Assembly: GCF_000506985.1 (NCBI RefSeq)
Contig: NZ_KI650979.1
Span: 124,001-188,000, forward strand
Source of the DNA: Advenella kashmirensis W13003
GTDB lineage: Bacteria > Pseudomonadota > Gammaproteobacteria > Burkholderiales > Burkholderiaceae_B
Reading direction: 5' to 3'
DNA: 64,000 nt
Shown here: piece after piece, positions 1 to 9,342 of the stretch
Layout: each line of letters starts with the position of its first letter
How positions within the stretch are numbered: the stretch's first letter is position 1
The notes under the pieces: generated by a model
What the model saw: the letters and a program-made list of their open reading frames with translations, nothing else
The model's database searches: none
What the model was told of the DNA's origin: nothing
Position numbers and translations under genes: made by a program

Positions 1-609
1 GGGCCAGACGATCCAGCGATAGGCACGCAGATCCGACCAGCGCAACGGCCCTGCATTGAGCAGCGGATGACCTGGGCGCACCACCAGATGAATACCGTCA
101 AAAAAAAGGGTTTCCTTGTCTACGGTGGGCGCCCCCAAAGCCAGATCGGCGCGCCCAAGCACGATATCCAGGCCGCCTTCCTCCAGCTGTGCGATCAGCC
201 TGTCGGTGGTGCCTTCCATCAGGCTGACACGGGCCTTGGGCATTCGCTCCAGCAGACGCATAATGGCGATGGGTACAGTATCGGAGGCGGCAACGCCACT
301 GGCGCCGATCATCACCCGGCCGCTGCCCCCTTCCCGCAGCGCTTCCATATCACTACTGGCGCGATCAAGCTGCACGTCGATACGGCGGGCGTGGGCGATG
401 AGCATTTCCCCGTACGGCGTGGGGATCAGGCCCCGGGCATGGCGCTCGAACAGGGGCAGGCCGATGTCATCCTCAAGATCTTTGAGCCATTTCGACAGGC
501 CCGGCTGCGTGGTATGGAGTTTGACAGCCGAATGGCTGATATTGTGTGTCTGTGCCAGACTAAGCAACATTTTCACATGGCGCAGCCGCAAGCGATGAGT
601 CCAATCCAT
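1..609 (-). CDS. LysR-family transcriptional regulator (partial, C-terminus beyond window)
   Basis: Translating the minus strand from the ATG at 607-609 gives an open frame of 203 codons that runs off the left edge. The N-terminus is a LysR winged helix-turn-helix (residues about 1-60, with HNISHSAVKLHTTQPGLSK as recognition region, then DIGLPLFERHARGLIPTPYG), followed by the start of the periplasmic-binding-like effector domain (GRVMIGASGVAASDTVP). It is divergent from the 3-hydroxybenzoate/gentisate genes with a 118-bp gap, the usual arrangement for a LysR activator of the neighbouring pathway. The inducer is inferred to be an aromatic acid of that pathway. The family call is firm; the regulatory target is inference from position. 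Confidence 0.86.
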   Translation of the reverse strand, partial: MDWTHRLRLRHVKMLLSLAQTHNISHSAVKLHTTQPGLSKWLKDLEDDIGLPLFERHARGLIPTPYGEMLIAHARRIDVQLDRASSDMEALREGGSGRVMIGASGVAASDTVPIAIMRLLERMPKARVSLMEGTTDRLIAQLEEGGLDIVLGRADLALGAPTVDKETLFFDGIHLVVRPGHPLLNAGPLRWSDLRAYRWIVWP

Positions 610-727
610 GAGGAAACCTGGTATACGATATTTAATATGGATAATAATATTATTTCATTTTAATTCATATATCAATGACGTCATAATAGCGGAACATCAA
701 AACGTTGGGTGAAAGGAGGAAATCATC
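610..727. promoter_or_regulatory. Divergent promoter region, LysR / 3-hydroxybenzoate operon
   Basis: This 118-bp AT-rich intergenic stretch separates the LysR gene from the monooxygenase. It holds a perfect 12-bp palindrome AATAATATTATT at 643-654 and a TGACGTCA palindrome at 676-683 that overlaps a possible -10 hexamer CATAAT (682-687). A strong ribosome binding site AGGAGG (715-720) precedes a GTG start at 728. The palindromes are candidate LysR operators; which one is used cannot be told from sequence. Confidence 0.5.
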
Positions 728-1933
728 GTGACGACCAAAAACACGCGCACCGCCATTGTCGTAGGTGGCGGCATTGGCGGTCTGGCAGCCGCGTTGGCGC
801 TGACCCGCCAGGGCATCCGGGTGCAGTTGCTGGAACAAGCTTCGGAGATCGGAGAGATCGGCGCAGGCATTCAGTTGGGGCCCAATGCCTTTTCCGCGCT
901 TGATGCGCTCGGCGTTGGCCAGGCCGCCAGACAACGCGCCGTATTTACCGACCACATCATCATGATGGACGCCGTCGACAATACCGAGATCATCAGGATT
1001 CAGACGGATCAAGCCTTTCGTGAGCGTTTTAATGGACCCTATGCAGTCATTCACCGTGCCGACATTCATGGCGCCATCCTGGATGGCGTCAGGAACGACC
1101 CCCTCATCTCATTTCGCACATCGACCCGGATCAACGCATTTACGCAGACTGATGCCTATGCGCAGGTGAGCGATGACGAAGGCAATATCTACCAGGCAGA
1201 TGCCGTCATTGGCTGTGATGGCGTCAAATCGGTCGTGCGCGATCATCTTATCGGCGGCGCACCGCGCGTAACCGGACATGTCGTTTACCGCGCGGTGGTC
1301 GACAAAGAAAACATGCCCGAGGATTTGCGGATCAACGCGCCGGTATTGTGGGCCGGCCCGCGTTGCCATCTTGTCCATTACCCGTTACGCGGCGGCGAGC
1401 AATACAACCTGGTCGTGACATTTCACAGCCGGGAGCAGGAGGAATGGGGCGCACGCGACGGCAGCAAAGAAGAAGTCTTGTCTTATTTTGAAGGCATTCA
1501 TGCCCGCCCGAGACAATTGCTGGATTTGCCTGATTCCTGGCGCCGCTGGGCGACAGCGGACCGTGAACCGGTAGGTCAATGGAGTTTTGGTCGCGCCACG
1601 CTGCTGGGCGATGCCGCGCATCCCATGTCGCAGTACATGGCCCAGGGCGCATGTATGGCACTGGAGGACGCGGTGACGCTGGGCTTGTCGGTTGAACAGT
1701 GCCAGTCTGATCTGCCTGCCGCATTCAAGCTTTATGAATCCCTGCGTATCCCACGCAGCGCGCGGGTCGTCTGGTCTACTCGTGAAATGGGCCGCATTTA
1801 CCACGCAGCGGGTGTAGAACGCGCCGTGCGCAATTCCTTATGGAAAGACGCGCCCCAATCACGCTTTTATGACAACCTGCAATGGCTGTATGGCTGGAAC
1901 GCCGACAACTGCATGCAGGGCACTCGCCTTTGA
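728..1933 (+). CDS. FAD-dependent monooxygenase, probable 3-hydroxybenzoate 6-hydroxylase
   Basis: The 401-residue product is a group A flavin hydroxylase. The N-terminal dinucleotide fold VVGGGIGGLAAAL lies at residues about 11-23 and the second FAD motif LLGDAAHPMSQYMAQGA near residues 291-307. It should hydroxylate an aromatic acid using NAD(P)H and O2. The downstream genes encode gentisate dioxygenase, fumarylpyruvate hydrolase and maleylpyruvate isomerase, so the best substrate is 3-hydroxybenzoate, giving gentisate (2,5-dihydroxybenzoate). Salicylate 5-hydroxylation is usually done by a Rieske system and salicylate 1-hydroxylase would give catechol, so both fit worse. The start is GTG with AGGAGG 7 nt upstream. 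First gene of a rightward operon. Confidence 0.82.
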   Translation: MTTKNTRTAIVVGGGIGGLAAALALTRQGIRVQLLEQASEIGEIGAGIQLGPNAFSALDALGVGQAARQRAVFTDHIIMMDAVDNTEIIRIQTDQAFRERFNGPYAVIHRADIHGAILDGVRNDPLISFRTSTRINAFTQTDAYAQVSDDEGNIYQADAVIGCDGVKSVVRDHLIGGAPRVTGHVVYRAVVDKENMPEDLRINAPVLWAGPRCHLVHYPLRGGEQYNLVVTFHSREQEEWGARDGSKEEVLSYFEGIHARPRQLLDLPDSWRRWATADREPVGQWSFGRATLLGDAAHPMSQYMAQGACMALEDAVTLGLSVEQCQSDLPAAFKLYESLRIPRSARVVWSTREMGRIYHAAGVERAVRNSLWKDAPQSRFYDNLQWLYGWNADNCMQGTRL

Positions 1934-1973
1934 AAATGACGCCCACTCATAATATGACATCAGGAGACAAGCC

Positions 1974-2954
1974 ATGTTCTTTCGCAAACGCCGCACTGTG
2001 CTGGCAGCCGCGCTCGTTGCAGCCTGCATAGGCAGCGCCGCACAGGCGCAGCCGCAGCCGCAGAATTTCCCGGAAAAGCCCGTCACGCTGTACACCGCTT
2101 TTTCCATTGGCAGTGGCCCTGATGTCGTGCTGCGCATTGTGGGTCAGGCACTCGGCAAATTATGGAAGCAGCCTGTGGTGGTTGAAAACCGGCCGGGCGG
2201 CGGCGGATTCATTGCCCTGGAAGCCGTCAGCAGACAACGTCCCGATGGCTACTCGCTTCTGCAGCTGGACAGTGAACATATCGCCGCCCTGCCACACCTG
2301 TATAAATCGCGCCATTATGTTCCCCTGGAAAAATTTGATCTGGTCGCGCCGCTGTTTTATACCTCCTTCATGATCGCAGTCAGCAAGGAATCGCCCTGGA
2401 AGACCGTGACCGATCTGCTCAATGCCGCGAAAGCCAAGCCGGATGCCGTAACCTATGGCTCGTGGTTTGTCGGCAGCCCGGGGCATCTGGGTGGCGAATG
2501 GCTCAGCTCGCTGACCGGCACAAAAATGCTGCATATTCCGTACAAGGAAGTCAGCCAGTTGTATACATCGGTTGCCACCGGCGAGGTTGACTGGGCCTTC
2601 GGCACCATTCCGTCCAGCAGCAACGGCAAATTGCGCTATCTCGCCATCGCCGCCCCGCAACGTAATAAGCTTTACCCGGACATTCCAACCGTTGCCGAAT
2701 CGGGCGGCCCTGCCGAACTGGATGTCAATTCCATCGTCTCCCTGGTTGCTCCCAAAGGGGTGCCTGACGCCATCCGCGACAAAATCCATACGGACATTGC
2801 CAAGGTGCTGGCAGACCCCGATGTGCGCAAGCGCTTCGATACGTTTGCATTCGAGCCATTGGACTGGAGCCTGACGGAGCTGCGCAAGCGCCTTGACCAG
2901 AAATCAGCGACGTACCAGAGTTTGATTCAAAAAGCAGGCATCAGCCTGGACTGA
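1974..2954 (+). CDS. Bug-family tripartite tricarboxylate transporter receptor (aromatic acid operon)
   Basis: The 326-residue product has an N-terminal signal peptide (MFFRKRR, hydrophobic core LAAALVAACIGSAAQA, cleavage after AQA) and the Bug/TctC fold: FPEKPVTLYTAFSIGSGPD at the start of the mature protein, VVVENRPGGGG, YKEVSQLYTSVATGEVDWAF, and IPTVAESG. Bug receptors bind carboxylates in the periplasm. It lies 40 bp after the hydroxylase and 17 bp before gentisate dioxygenase, so the ligand is probably 3-hydroxybenzoate or a related aromatic acid. The usual glycine-rich loop PFPPGG is here AFSIGSGPD, a departure from the common form. No TctA/TctB membrane partner is nearby. Confidence 0.88.
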   Translation: MFFRKRRTVLAAALVAACIGSAAQAQPQPQNFPEKPVTLYTAFSIGSGPDVVLRIVGQALGKLWKQPVVVENRPGGGGFIALEAVSRQRPDGYSLLQLDSEHIAALPHLYKSRHYVPLEKFDLVAPLFYTSFMIAVSKESPWKTVTDLLNAAKAKPDAVTYGSWFVGSPGHLGGEWLSSLTGTKMLHIPYKEVSQLYTSVATGEVDWAFGTIPSSSNGKLRYLAIAAPQRNKLYPDIPTVAESGGPAELDVNSIVSLVAPKGVPDAIRDKIHTDIAKVLADPDVRKRFDTFAFEPLDWSLTELRKRLDQKSATYQSLIQKAGISLD

Positions 2955-2971
2955 AGACAGGAGCAATTATC

Positions 2972-4105
2972 ATGAATGTGATCAACGCCATTCCCTCTCC
3001 CGTTCGTTTAAAAGCCATTTCTGCTCCCGGCCAGCCGGAGCCGACACCGGCGCTGGAGCAGTTATATCGCGGCTTTGAACGCGAGATGCTGGTACCCTTG
3101 TGGACAGAAATCGGCGACCTGATGCCGGTGAATCCCAAAAGCCGCGCCAGCGCCCATTTGTGGCATTGGGACGCATTGGTGCAACTGGCAGATGAAGCAG
3201 GCCGTATCGTCCCCGTGGGACGGGGCGGTGAACGCCGCGCCATTGCGCTGGCCAATCCCGGACTGGGAGGTCGCCCGTTTGCTACTCCCACACTATGGGC
3301 CGCTATCCAGTATTTGATGCCGGGGGAAAATGCGCCGGAACACCGTCATACCCAGCATGCCTTTCGTTTTGTCGTTGAAGGCGAAGGCGTATGGACCGTG
3401 GTCAACGGTGATTCGGTGCGCATGTCGCGCGGCGATTTTCTACCGCAAGGCGCCTGGGCCTGGCACGCGCACCATAACGCAACCACGCAACCGATGGCCT
3501 GGATCGATGGTCTGGATATCCCCTTTGCCCACTACACCGAATCGCAGTTCTTCGAAACCGGACGTGACACGCTGGATCCAGGTGAATATATCAAACCGGA
3601 CCTGTCCCGTTCCGAGCGCCTCTGGGCGCATCCCGGCCTGCGTCCCGTCTCGCGGCTCGAAGACCTGCCGGTCACGCCCATGCTGGCCTATCGCTGGCAA
3701 GACACAGACCGGGCATTGAACGAGCAGCTGACCCTTGAAGCCGAAGGATATGAAGCCACCCTCAGCCCCGGCCATGCGGCAGTACGGTACTCGAACCCGA
3801 CCAATGGCCGCGATGTGCTGCCCACCATGCGATGTGAGATGCATCGTTTGCGCGCAGGCGCCCAAAGCCGGACCAAACGCGAAGTGGGTTCCTCTGTGTT
3901 CCAGGTCTTTGATGGCGCTGGGCTTGTCACGGTTGGCGAGCGTCAATGGAACGTACGTCGGGGCGACCTGTTTGTGGTGCCATCATGGCAACCCTTTACC
4001 GCGACATGCGACGCTGATCATGCGTCACTCGATCTGTTCCGCTTCAGTGACACCCCTATTTTTGAGGCCGTTCACGCTTATCGCGAACAATTTGACGCGC
4101 AGTGA
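2972..4105 (+). CDS. gtdA: Gentisate 1,2-dioxygenase
   Basis: The 377-residue bicupin protein cleaves gentisate with O2 to maleylpyruvate. The first cupin carries the Fe(II) ligands in PEHRHTQHAFRFVVEGEG (His124 and His126), with a further His in the downstream strand GAWAWHAHHN. The second cupin spans the C-terminal third (VFQVFDGAGLVTVGERQW, RRGDLFVVPSW). Length is typical of the family (about 350-380 residues). It is translated 17 bp after the Bug gene and precedes fumarylpyruvate hydrolase, which fixes the pathway. ATG start at 2972 preceded by CAGGAG. Confidence 0.93.
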   Translation: MNVINAIPSPVRLKAISAPGQPEPTPALEQLYRGFEREMLVPLWTEIGDLMPVNPKSRASAHLWHWDALVQLADEAGRIVPVGRGGERRAIALANPGLGGRPFATPTLWAAIQYLMPGENAPEHRHTQHAFRFVVEGEGVWTVVNGDSVRMSRGDFLPQGAWAWHAHHNATTQPMAWIDGLDIPFAHYTESQFFETGRDTLDPGEYIKPDLSRSERLWAHPGLRPVSRLEDLPVTPMLAYRWQDTDRALNEQLTLEAEGYEATLSPGHAAVRYSNPTNGRDVLPTMRCEMHRLRAGAQSRTKREVGSSVFQVFDGAGLVTVGERQWNVRRGDLFVVPSWQPFTATCDADHASLDLFRFSDTPIFEAVHAYREQFDAQ

Positions 4106-4111
4106 CAGCCG

Positions 4112-4146
4112 GGCCGGGTAGGCTCGAGCTGTCCGGCCATTTTTTT
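4112..4146 (+). terminator. Rho-independent terminator after gentisate dioxygenase
   Basis: GGCCGG (4112-4117) can pair with CCGGCC (4133-4138), followed by seven T (4140-4146). A competing pairing GACAGC (4104-4109)/GCTGTC (4128-4133) is also present, so the structure may be bistable. It lies between gentisate dioxygenase and the next two pathway genes. Confidence 0.6.
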
Positions 4147-4195
4147 AACACGAACCGTTAGCGCGGCTCGCTCCCTGTTTTCGACTGGATATTTC

Positions 4196-4903
4196 ATGAC
4201 TCACGTTTCTTACCTTTGGACACCCTCCCCTGTTCCCTCCCTGCCGGTACGCGGCAGTGACCAGCGCCTGCCCATCAACCGCCTGTTCTTCGTCGGTCGC
4301 AATTACCACGCGCATGCGGCTGAAATGGGCAAACCGGTGGACAAAAGCGTCGAGCGCCCTTTTTACTTCACCAAAAGCCCGCAGACGTTAACCCAGTCCG
4401 GTGCCACCGTAGCGTACCCCCCTGAAACAGGCAACTACCATTTCGAAATGGAATTGGTGGTCGCCATCGGCAAAACCGGTTTCCGTGTTCCGGCTGAACA
4501 GGCGCATGAAATTATTTACGGTTATGGCTGCGGTCTGGACATGACGCGGCGCGATCTGCAGTTGGTGGCACGCGACAAAGGACGCCCATGGGATCTGGGC
4601 AAAGACGTAGAGCAGTCATCCGTCGCATCCGAAATCGTACCCATGCCCGGCAAAATCATTGAGAGCGGCGCCATCGAACTGTCCATCAACGGCCAGGTGA
4701 AACAACAGTCCGATATCGATAAACTCATTTGGAATGTGCGTGAAATCATTGCTGATCTTTCCCAGTTTTACCATCTGCAGCCGGGCGACCTGATCTACAC
4801 GGGGACACCGGAAGGAGTAGGTGCCGTGGTTCCTGGTGACCAGATAAGCGGGCGCGTGGAAGCAGTATGTGACATCCAATTGACTGTTGGCCAGCCGGCA
4901 TAA
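4196..4903 (+). CDS. Fumarylpyruvate hydrolase (FAH family)
   Basis: The 235-residue product belongs to the fumarylacetoacetate hydrolase fold. Visible signatures are RNYHAHAAEMG near the N-terminus, the metal-ligand segment FEMELVVAIGK, the conserved GYGCGLDMTRRDLQ, KGRPWDLGK, and the C-terminal DLIYTGTPEGVGAV. It hydrolyses fumarylpyruvate to fumarate and pyruvate, the last step of the glutathione-dependent gentisate route. A maleylpyruvate isomerase follows 37 bp later. ATG start at 4196. A terminator-like hairpin upstream suggests it may have its own promoter or depend on readthrough. Confidence 0.9.
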   Translation: MTHVSYLWTPSPVPSLPVRGSDQRLPINRLFFVGRNYHAHAAEMGKPVDKSVERPFYFTKSPQTLTQSGATVAYPPETGNYHFEMELVVAIGKTGFRVPAEQAHEIIYGYGCGLDMTRRDLQLVARDKGRPWDLGKDVEQSSVASEIVPMPGKIIESGAIELSINGQVKQQSDIDKLIWNVREIIADLSQFYHLQPGDLIYTGTPEGVGAVVPGDQISGRVEAVCDIQLTVGQPA

Positions 4904-4940
4904 ATGGCGCAACAACACAATCCTGGCCAGAAGGAATAAT

Positions 4941-5579
4941 ATGAAAATCTACAGCTTTTTTCGTAGCGGAACATCACATCGCCTGCGCATTGCACTCAAT
5001 CTGAAGGGCCTGACGCCAGAATATGTGCCGGTCGACCTGCGCGTGGACGCGCAAGCCCAGGCTCCGTATAAACAGATCAACCCACAGGGATTGGTGCCCG
5101 CGCTGCAACTGGATGATGGCATCACGCTGATTCAGTCTCCCGCCATTATTGAATGGCTGGAAGAGCGCCACCCCGAGCCCGCCCTGCTCCCGACAAATCC
5201 AGAAGAGCGGGCCCATGTGCGGGCACTGGCAGCCATGATCGGGTGTGATATTCATCCAATCAATAACCGGCGTATCTTGCAATACCTGCGCCAGCAGTTT
5301 GGCCAGGACGAGGCGGCGATTAACGCCTGGTGTGGTCACTGGATCACTGCCGGTTTCGATGCCATAGAGACCCTGCTCTCCCAGGACTCGCAACGCCAGG
5401 GATTTTGTTTCGGCACGCACCCCTCTTTGGCCGATGTTTATCTCATCCCGCAGATTGAGGGCGCACGCCGCTTTGGTGTGGACATGAGTCAATGGCCTTT
5501 GATCTGCGCCGTGGATAAAACATGCAGCGCACTGTCCGCCTTCATCGACGCGGCACCGGCCGCGCAACCGGACGCCTGA
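4941..5579 (+). CDS. maiA: Maleylpyruvate isomerase (zeta-class glutathione S-transferase)
   Basis: The 212-residue product has an N-terminal thioredoxin-like domain starting MKIYSFFRSGTSHRLRIAL, the glutathione-contact segments INPQGLVPAL and QSPAIIEWLEERHPEPALLP, and an all-helical C-terminal domain ending at SLADVYLIPQIEGARRFGVD. It isomerises maleylpyruvate to fumarylpyruvate with glutathione as cofactor. I place the start at ATG 4941 because AAGGA sits 5-9 nt upstream and the zeta-GST fold begins there; the frame is open further upstream to 4887 but that extension overlaps the hydrolase gene and has no family similarity. Maleylacetoacetate isomerase activity is the alternative, but no homogentisate genes are present. 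Confidence 0.9.
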   Translation: MKIYSFFRSGTSHRLRIALNLKGLTPEYVPVDLRVDAQAQAPYKQINPQGLVPALQLDDGITLIQSPAIIEWLEERHPEPALLPTNPEERAHVRALAAMIGCDIHPINNRRILQYLRQQFGQDEAAINAWCGHWITAGFDAIETLLSQDSQRQGFCFGTHPSLADVYLIPQIEGARRFGVDMSQWPLICAVDKTCSALSAFIDAAPAAQPDA

Positions 5580-5583
5580 TCAA

Positions 5584-5613
5584 CGCCCGTGCGTCACTCC
5601 CCTGACGCGGGCG
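5584..5613. terminator. Stem-loop between convergent genes
   Basis: CGCCCG-CGTCA (5584-5596, with a 2-nt bulge) pairs with TGACG-CGGGCG (5603-5613) around a 6-nt loop. It sits between the 3' ends of the isomerase and the leftward Bug gene. There is no clear T tract, so function as a terminator is plausible but unproven. Confidence 0.4.
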
Positions 5614-5632
5614 TGCACTGGCGTGCCGCCCG

Positions 5633-6586
5633 CTATTGCCTGGCAATCCCGGCCGCGTCTGCAATTTTTTGATAGCGATCGATATCACGCCTGAGCAAGT
5701 CTCCGTATTCTTTTGAACTACTGGACACAGGCTCAATCCCCACCGACGAAAACTGCTTTTTGATGCTGTCTTCTTTGACTGCACCCGCCACGGCAAGATT
5801 CAATTTTTGAATAATTTCATCCGGCGTACCCGCCGGCGCCAGCAATCCGATCCAGCCGTTGAAGTCGAACCCTTTGTAGCCCAGCTCCAGCATCGTCGGC
5901 GTTTGCTTTAATGAAGCGATTCTTTTGCCGCTCAGAATGGCTAGCGGCTTGATGCGCCCCGACTGAATATTGACCATGGCGGCGCCCATTGAATCGGGCA
6001 TCACCGTCAGCCGGCCGCCAATCAGATCAATACTGGCCGCTGAAGGACCCTTATAAGGAACGCCGGTGAGCTGAACCCCGGCCTGTTGCTTGAACTGCTC
6101 CATCGCAAGCCGGAACAGCCCGGCCGAATCGCCATAAGTCATTTTCTCCGGTTGTGCCTTGCTCAATTCAATCAAGGCCGGCACCGTGTTGATAGGTGAA
6201 TCGTGACGCGCCACCAGAAGCAAGGGCGTGCTGGCCAATAACGAAACCGGAGTCATGTCCTTCAGTAAGTCATAGGGCATGGATTTGAACAGGGCGGGCG
6301 GCACCGCTGTGCCTGAAGCGCTGGTCACGACCAGTGTATAGCCGTCGGGTGCGCTTCGAGCAACATGTTGCATGCCGATTGTCCCGCTTGCGCCAGGCTT
6401 GTTCTCAATCACAATCGGCTGCCCCAGCACAGGCGCAATCGCATTGGCAATGGCCCTGGCGGTAATATCCGTTGTTGATCCCGGCGTAAACGGCACGACA
6501 AAATTGATAGGCTTGGCCGGATAGTCTGCCGCCCAGGCACATGATGAGCAAAGAAAAAGTGCTGCGATCGATCCTGACAGTTTCAT
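5633..6586 (-). CDS. Bug-family tripartite tricarboxylate transporter receptor
   Basis: The 317-residue product begins with a signal peptide (MKLSGSIAALFLCSSCAWA, mature DYPAKPINFVVPFTPGSTTD). Family signatures are VIENKPGASGTIG, YKGPSAASIDLIGG and the C-terminal IEPVSSSSKEYGDLLRRDIDRYQKIADAAGI. The ATG at 6586 is chosen because AGGAG (6596-6600, minus strand) lies 9 nt upstream; a longer frame to 6673 has no signal-peptide logic. The gene is convergent with the gentisate cluster and 116 bp upstream of its start comes the 3' end of the MmgE/PrpD gene, so it may be read as the last gene of that leftward operon or on its own. Ligand unknown. Confidence 0.85.
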   Translation of the reverse strand: MKLSGSIAALFLCSSCAWAADYPAKPINFVVPFTPGSTTDITARAIANAIAPVLGQPIVIENKPGASGTIGMQHVARSAPDGYTLVVTSASGTAVPPALFKSMPYDLLKDMTPVSLLASTPLLLVARHDSPINTVPALIELSKAQPEKMTYGDSAGLFRLAMEQFKQQAGVQLTGVPYKGPSAASIDLIGGRLTVMPDSMGAAMVNIQSGRIKPLAILSGKRIASLKQTPTMLELGYKGFDFNGWIGLLAPAGTPDEIIQKLNLAVAGAVKEDSIKKQFSSVGIEPVSSSSKEYGDLLRRDIDRYQKIADAAGIARQ

Positions 6587-6702
6587 TGTTGTAGTCTCCT
6601 GGATAGTGTTCCGGGTGGCTCCCGGAATCTGGGTCTGGTTGTATTTGCTGCGTGAATAAATCGTTCCAGCCATACCGCAAGCTGCGTGTCTAAGCTGCGT
6701 GT

Positions 6703-8097
6703 CTATGGTCCTGGCCGCGCCAGCTCGCCGATCCAGTCGATATGCTCACTGTCTTCAAGCGACATCATGCGTTTTACGTAGTCATCGATCTGCTCTGCTG
6801 TCAGCATATGGGATACGAGACGATGAAATTTTCCGATCACATCAGAATCAGACAATGCATTATCCATACCTCCGCGAGGCGTATGAAATTCCAGCCGGCA
6901 GATCTCCTGATTGTCGATCGACTCGGCCGTGACGATGCATTGCCGGTAATGCGCAAGCGCAGGATTGCTTCGCATGACGATGCGTGCGCGTGTCTGTTGT
7001 GTCTGCGCAAGGCTCAGGTATTTTTCGAACTCCAGGCTATGCTGCGGCAGGATCACGCTCTGGCCATTGACGGCAAGCGCAGCGCAATAGCCCAGGTCGA
7101 AGCGGGCTTCATTCGGGGTGGCGGGCGGCTTCTGTTTGGAGACGGCGGCATGCACATACGGCGGCAATTCAATCACCAGCCGATAATCAGGCAGCTTGCC
7201 CTTCACTTTGCCTGACAATGCAGAGATCGCATCGATCGTGGAATGGATATAGCCGCAACAGGCATGCAACTTGCGGACAGGCCTGGCCAATGCCCAATGC
7301 GATTGTCCGGGCTCTTTATGTGCGTCTGTCGGTTGTGAGACCGTGGCGTAATATCCAAATTCGCCGTCCAGTATCTCTGCAGGTCCGGTCATGCCGGCAA
7401 GCGCATAGTTGACTGCCGAGATGCCGGTCATGGCTGGCTGCGCCCCGAAAAGCATCGGTTTGACCGTGCCGCCCTGTCTGAAGATCACCTGCGCCGGACA
7501 CCACCCGGCAAGGCTTGCGGCAATCGCCATGGCCTCTTTTGTTTGTCCCCCGTTCAAATCACGAATGTGACTCACGACGGCAGCCGCACCCACCGACGAA
7601 GGCAGCCCGACAGGAACCAGCCCCGCTTCACCAAAGGGTTTCAGGGTTGGATAAATGCGCGAATAGATCCGGCTGGTCACTTCGATCCCGCGCACAACCG
7701 ATTCAAGCAGAACTCTGCCGGTGATTTTTTTGTCGGCAGCACAGGCAAGCGCGGCGGTCACATTGCCAATGCTCGCGTGCCCGCCAATCAGATCATTCAG
7801 TTCCAGAATATCGCCCGCATAGCCATTGACCATGGCAGCCTCTACCGGATCCAGAGATCCGCCCGTGCCAATAACGGGGGCACCCCTTGCGCCCTTTTGC
7901 ACTCCCCTGCTTGAAGCCGCCTGCAAAACCATGGACACTTCAGTCGTGCGATGGCCTGCGATCATGCAGCCAATGGTATCGAGAATGCAGAGTTTGGCCT
8001 GCCTGACAACCTCATCAGGCAGGGTCTCCAGCGTGCAGCGACTGGCCAGCTGTGCCAGCGCCGCAATATTCAGATCCGATGTGGCCATGACGATCAC
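6703..8097 (-). CDS. MmgE/PrpD-family protein (2-methylcitrate dehydratase-like)
   Basis: The 464-residue product matches the MmgE/PrpD family in length and in segments such as [16 protein letters not shown] near the N-terminus, [32 protein letters not shown]-like helical region, and [15 protein letters not shown]. Members dehydrate or isomerise branched hydroxy-tricarboxylates. Here it ends a leftward operon of Bug, thioesterase and ACAD genes, so it probably acts on a related carboxylic acid rather than methylcitrate itself; no prpB or prpC is nearby. The start is GTG 8097, sharing GTGA with the stop of the upstream ACAD; an ATG three codons later (8088) is the alternative. Confidence 0.8.
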   Translation of the reverse strand: MIVMATSDLNIAALAQLASRCTLETLPDEVVRQAKLCILDTIGCMIAGHRTTEVSMVLQAASSRGVQKGARGAPVIGTGGSLDPVEAAMVNGYAGDILELNDLIGGHASIGNVTAALACAADKKITGRVLLESVVRGIEVTSRIYSRIYPTLKPFGEAGLVPVGLPSSVGAAAVVSHIRDLNGGQTKEAMAIAASLAGWCPAQVIFRQGGTVKPMLFGAQPAMTGISAVNYALAGMTGPAEILDGEFGYYATVSQPTDAHKEPGQSHWALARPVRKLHACCGYIHSTIDAISALSGKVKGKLPDYRLVIELPPYVHAAVSKQKPPATPNEARFDLGYCAALAVNGQSVILPQHSLEFEKYLSLAQTQQTRARIVMRSNPALAHYRQCIVTAESIDNQEICRLEFHTPRGGMDNALSDSDVIGKFHRLVSHMLTAEQIDDYVKRMMSLEDSEHIDWIGELARPGP

Positions 8098-9236
8098 GCC
8101 GCCAGCAGATTTCGTGCGATGATCAGGCGCTGGATCTGATTGGTTCCTTCAAAGATCTGATTGAGTTTGGCATCTCTCATCATTCTTTCGGCCGGATAGT
8201 CCTTGACATAACCATACCCGCCAAGAATCTGTACCGCGTCAGTCGTCACCTTCATGGCCATATCGCTGGCAAAGCATTTGGCCATGCTTGCAAGCATTGA
8301 AAGCTGCTCAAAGTCGCCTTTGTCGCCCGCGCGTGCGCAGGTATAGACCAGGCCGCGTGCCGCTTCAATCTGCATGGCCATGTCCGCCAGCATGAACTGA
8401 ATGCCCTGAAACTCGGCGATCGCCTTTCCGAACTGCTTGCGCTGCCTCGCGTAATCCACCGCCAGTTTCATGGCGCCTTCAGCCAATCCCAGTGAGGCGG
8501 CGGCGATAGCTGGACGGTTCAGATCCAGCGCCCGCATGGCGGCACGGAACCCTTTGCCCTCTTCACCCAGCATATTCTCGACCGGAACCCGAACGTTCTC
8601 CAGAAAAATCGGCACGTTGATGGACCCCTTCATGCCCATTTTCCGCTCGTTACGTCCGAACGTGACGCCCGGGGTGTTTTTGACATCGACCATAAATGGA
8701 CTGATATTGCTGACGCCTCCACCGTCGTCTGTCTTGGCAAAAATCATGATGTAGTCGGCCACGCTGCCGAAGGAACACCATTGCTTTTGTCCGTTCAGGA
8801 CATAGTGGTCACCGTCCCTGACTGCGCGGGTGCGCATCGCGCTCACGTCGGAGCCTGCGTCGGGCTCGGACAGGGCAATGGCGGTCAGCGTACGTCCTTT
8901 GGCCAGCAGGGGCAACATGCGGTCTTTCTGTTCCTGGGTGCCGAAATGAATCAGCGGCAGCGCAAACATGGAGTTGAGTCCGGCCAGCAGCGCGCACGTT
9001 TCGGAATGCTTGGCAATTTCTTCCCTTGCCAGGCACACCATGGTCAGGTTGGCCCCAGGCCCGCCGTATTCCTCCGGCACCCACAGTTGTAATAATCCCA
9101 TATCACCGTAAATCGGCACGAGCTCCTCGGGGAAGCGGTCATTTTCATCTATTTCAGCTGCAATTGGCGCGACATGCGTCTCGGCCATCCGGCGAACGCT
9201 GTCCTGAAACGCAACTTCTTCCTCTGTTAAATGCAT
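8094..9236 (-). CDS. Acyl-CoA dehydrogenase
   Basis: The 380-residue product has the complete ACAD fold: N-terminal helical domain ([17 protein letters not shown]), the FAD-binding [23 protein letters not shown] segment, the substrate loop [20 protein letters not shown], and the C-terminal [25 protein letters not shown] and [20 protein letters not shown] regions. The acidic residue in the last third ([13 protein letters not shown]) matches the position of the catalytic Glu in short-chain ACADs. It oxidises an acyl-CoA to the enoyl-CoA and passes electrons to ETF. It is translationally coupled to MmgE/PrpD. The actual acyl chain is not evident. Confidence 0.9.
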   Translation of the reverse strand: MHLTEEEVAFQDSVRRMAETHVAPIAAEIDENDRFPEELVPIYGDMGLLQLWVPEEYGGPGANLTMVCLAREEIAKHSETCALLAGLNSMFALPLIHFGTQEQKDRMLPLLAKGRTLTAIALSEPDAGSDVSAMRTRAVRDGDHYVLNGQKQWCSFGSVADYIMIFAKTDDGGGVSNISPFMVDVKNTPGVTFGRNERKMGMKGSINVPIFLENVRVPVENMLGEEGKGFRAAMRALDLNRPAIAAASLGLAEGAMKLAVDYARQRKQFGKAIAEFQGIQFMLADMAMQIEAARGLVYTCARAGDKGDFEQLSMLASMAKCFASDMAMKVTTDAVQILGGYGYVKDYPAERMMRDAKLNQIFEGTNQIQRLIIARNLLAA

Positions 9237-9342
9237 GAGTGTGATTCCTTCAATCGATTAAGCACAATAGGTGCCATACAAGTAAAAAGACCTGCCTGCG
9301 CAAATGCAGACACGGGATACCTAAAAACGCAGTCAGCCGCCT

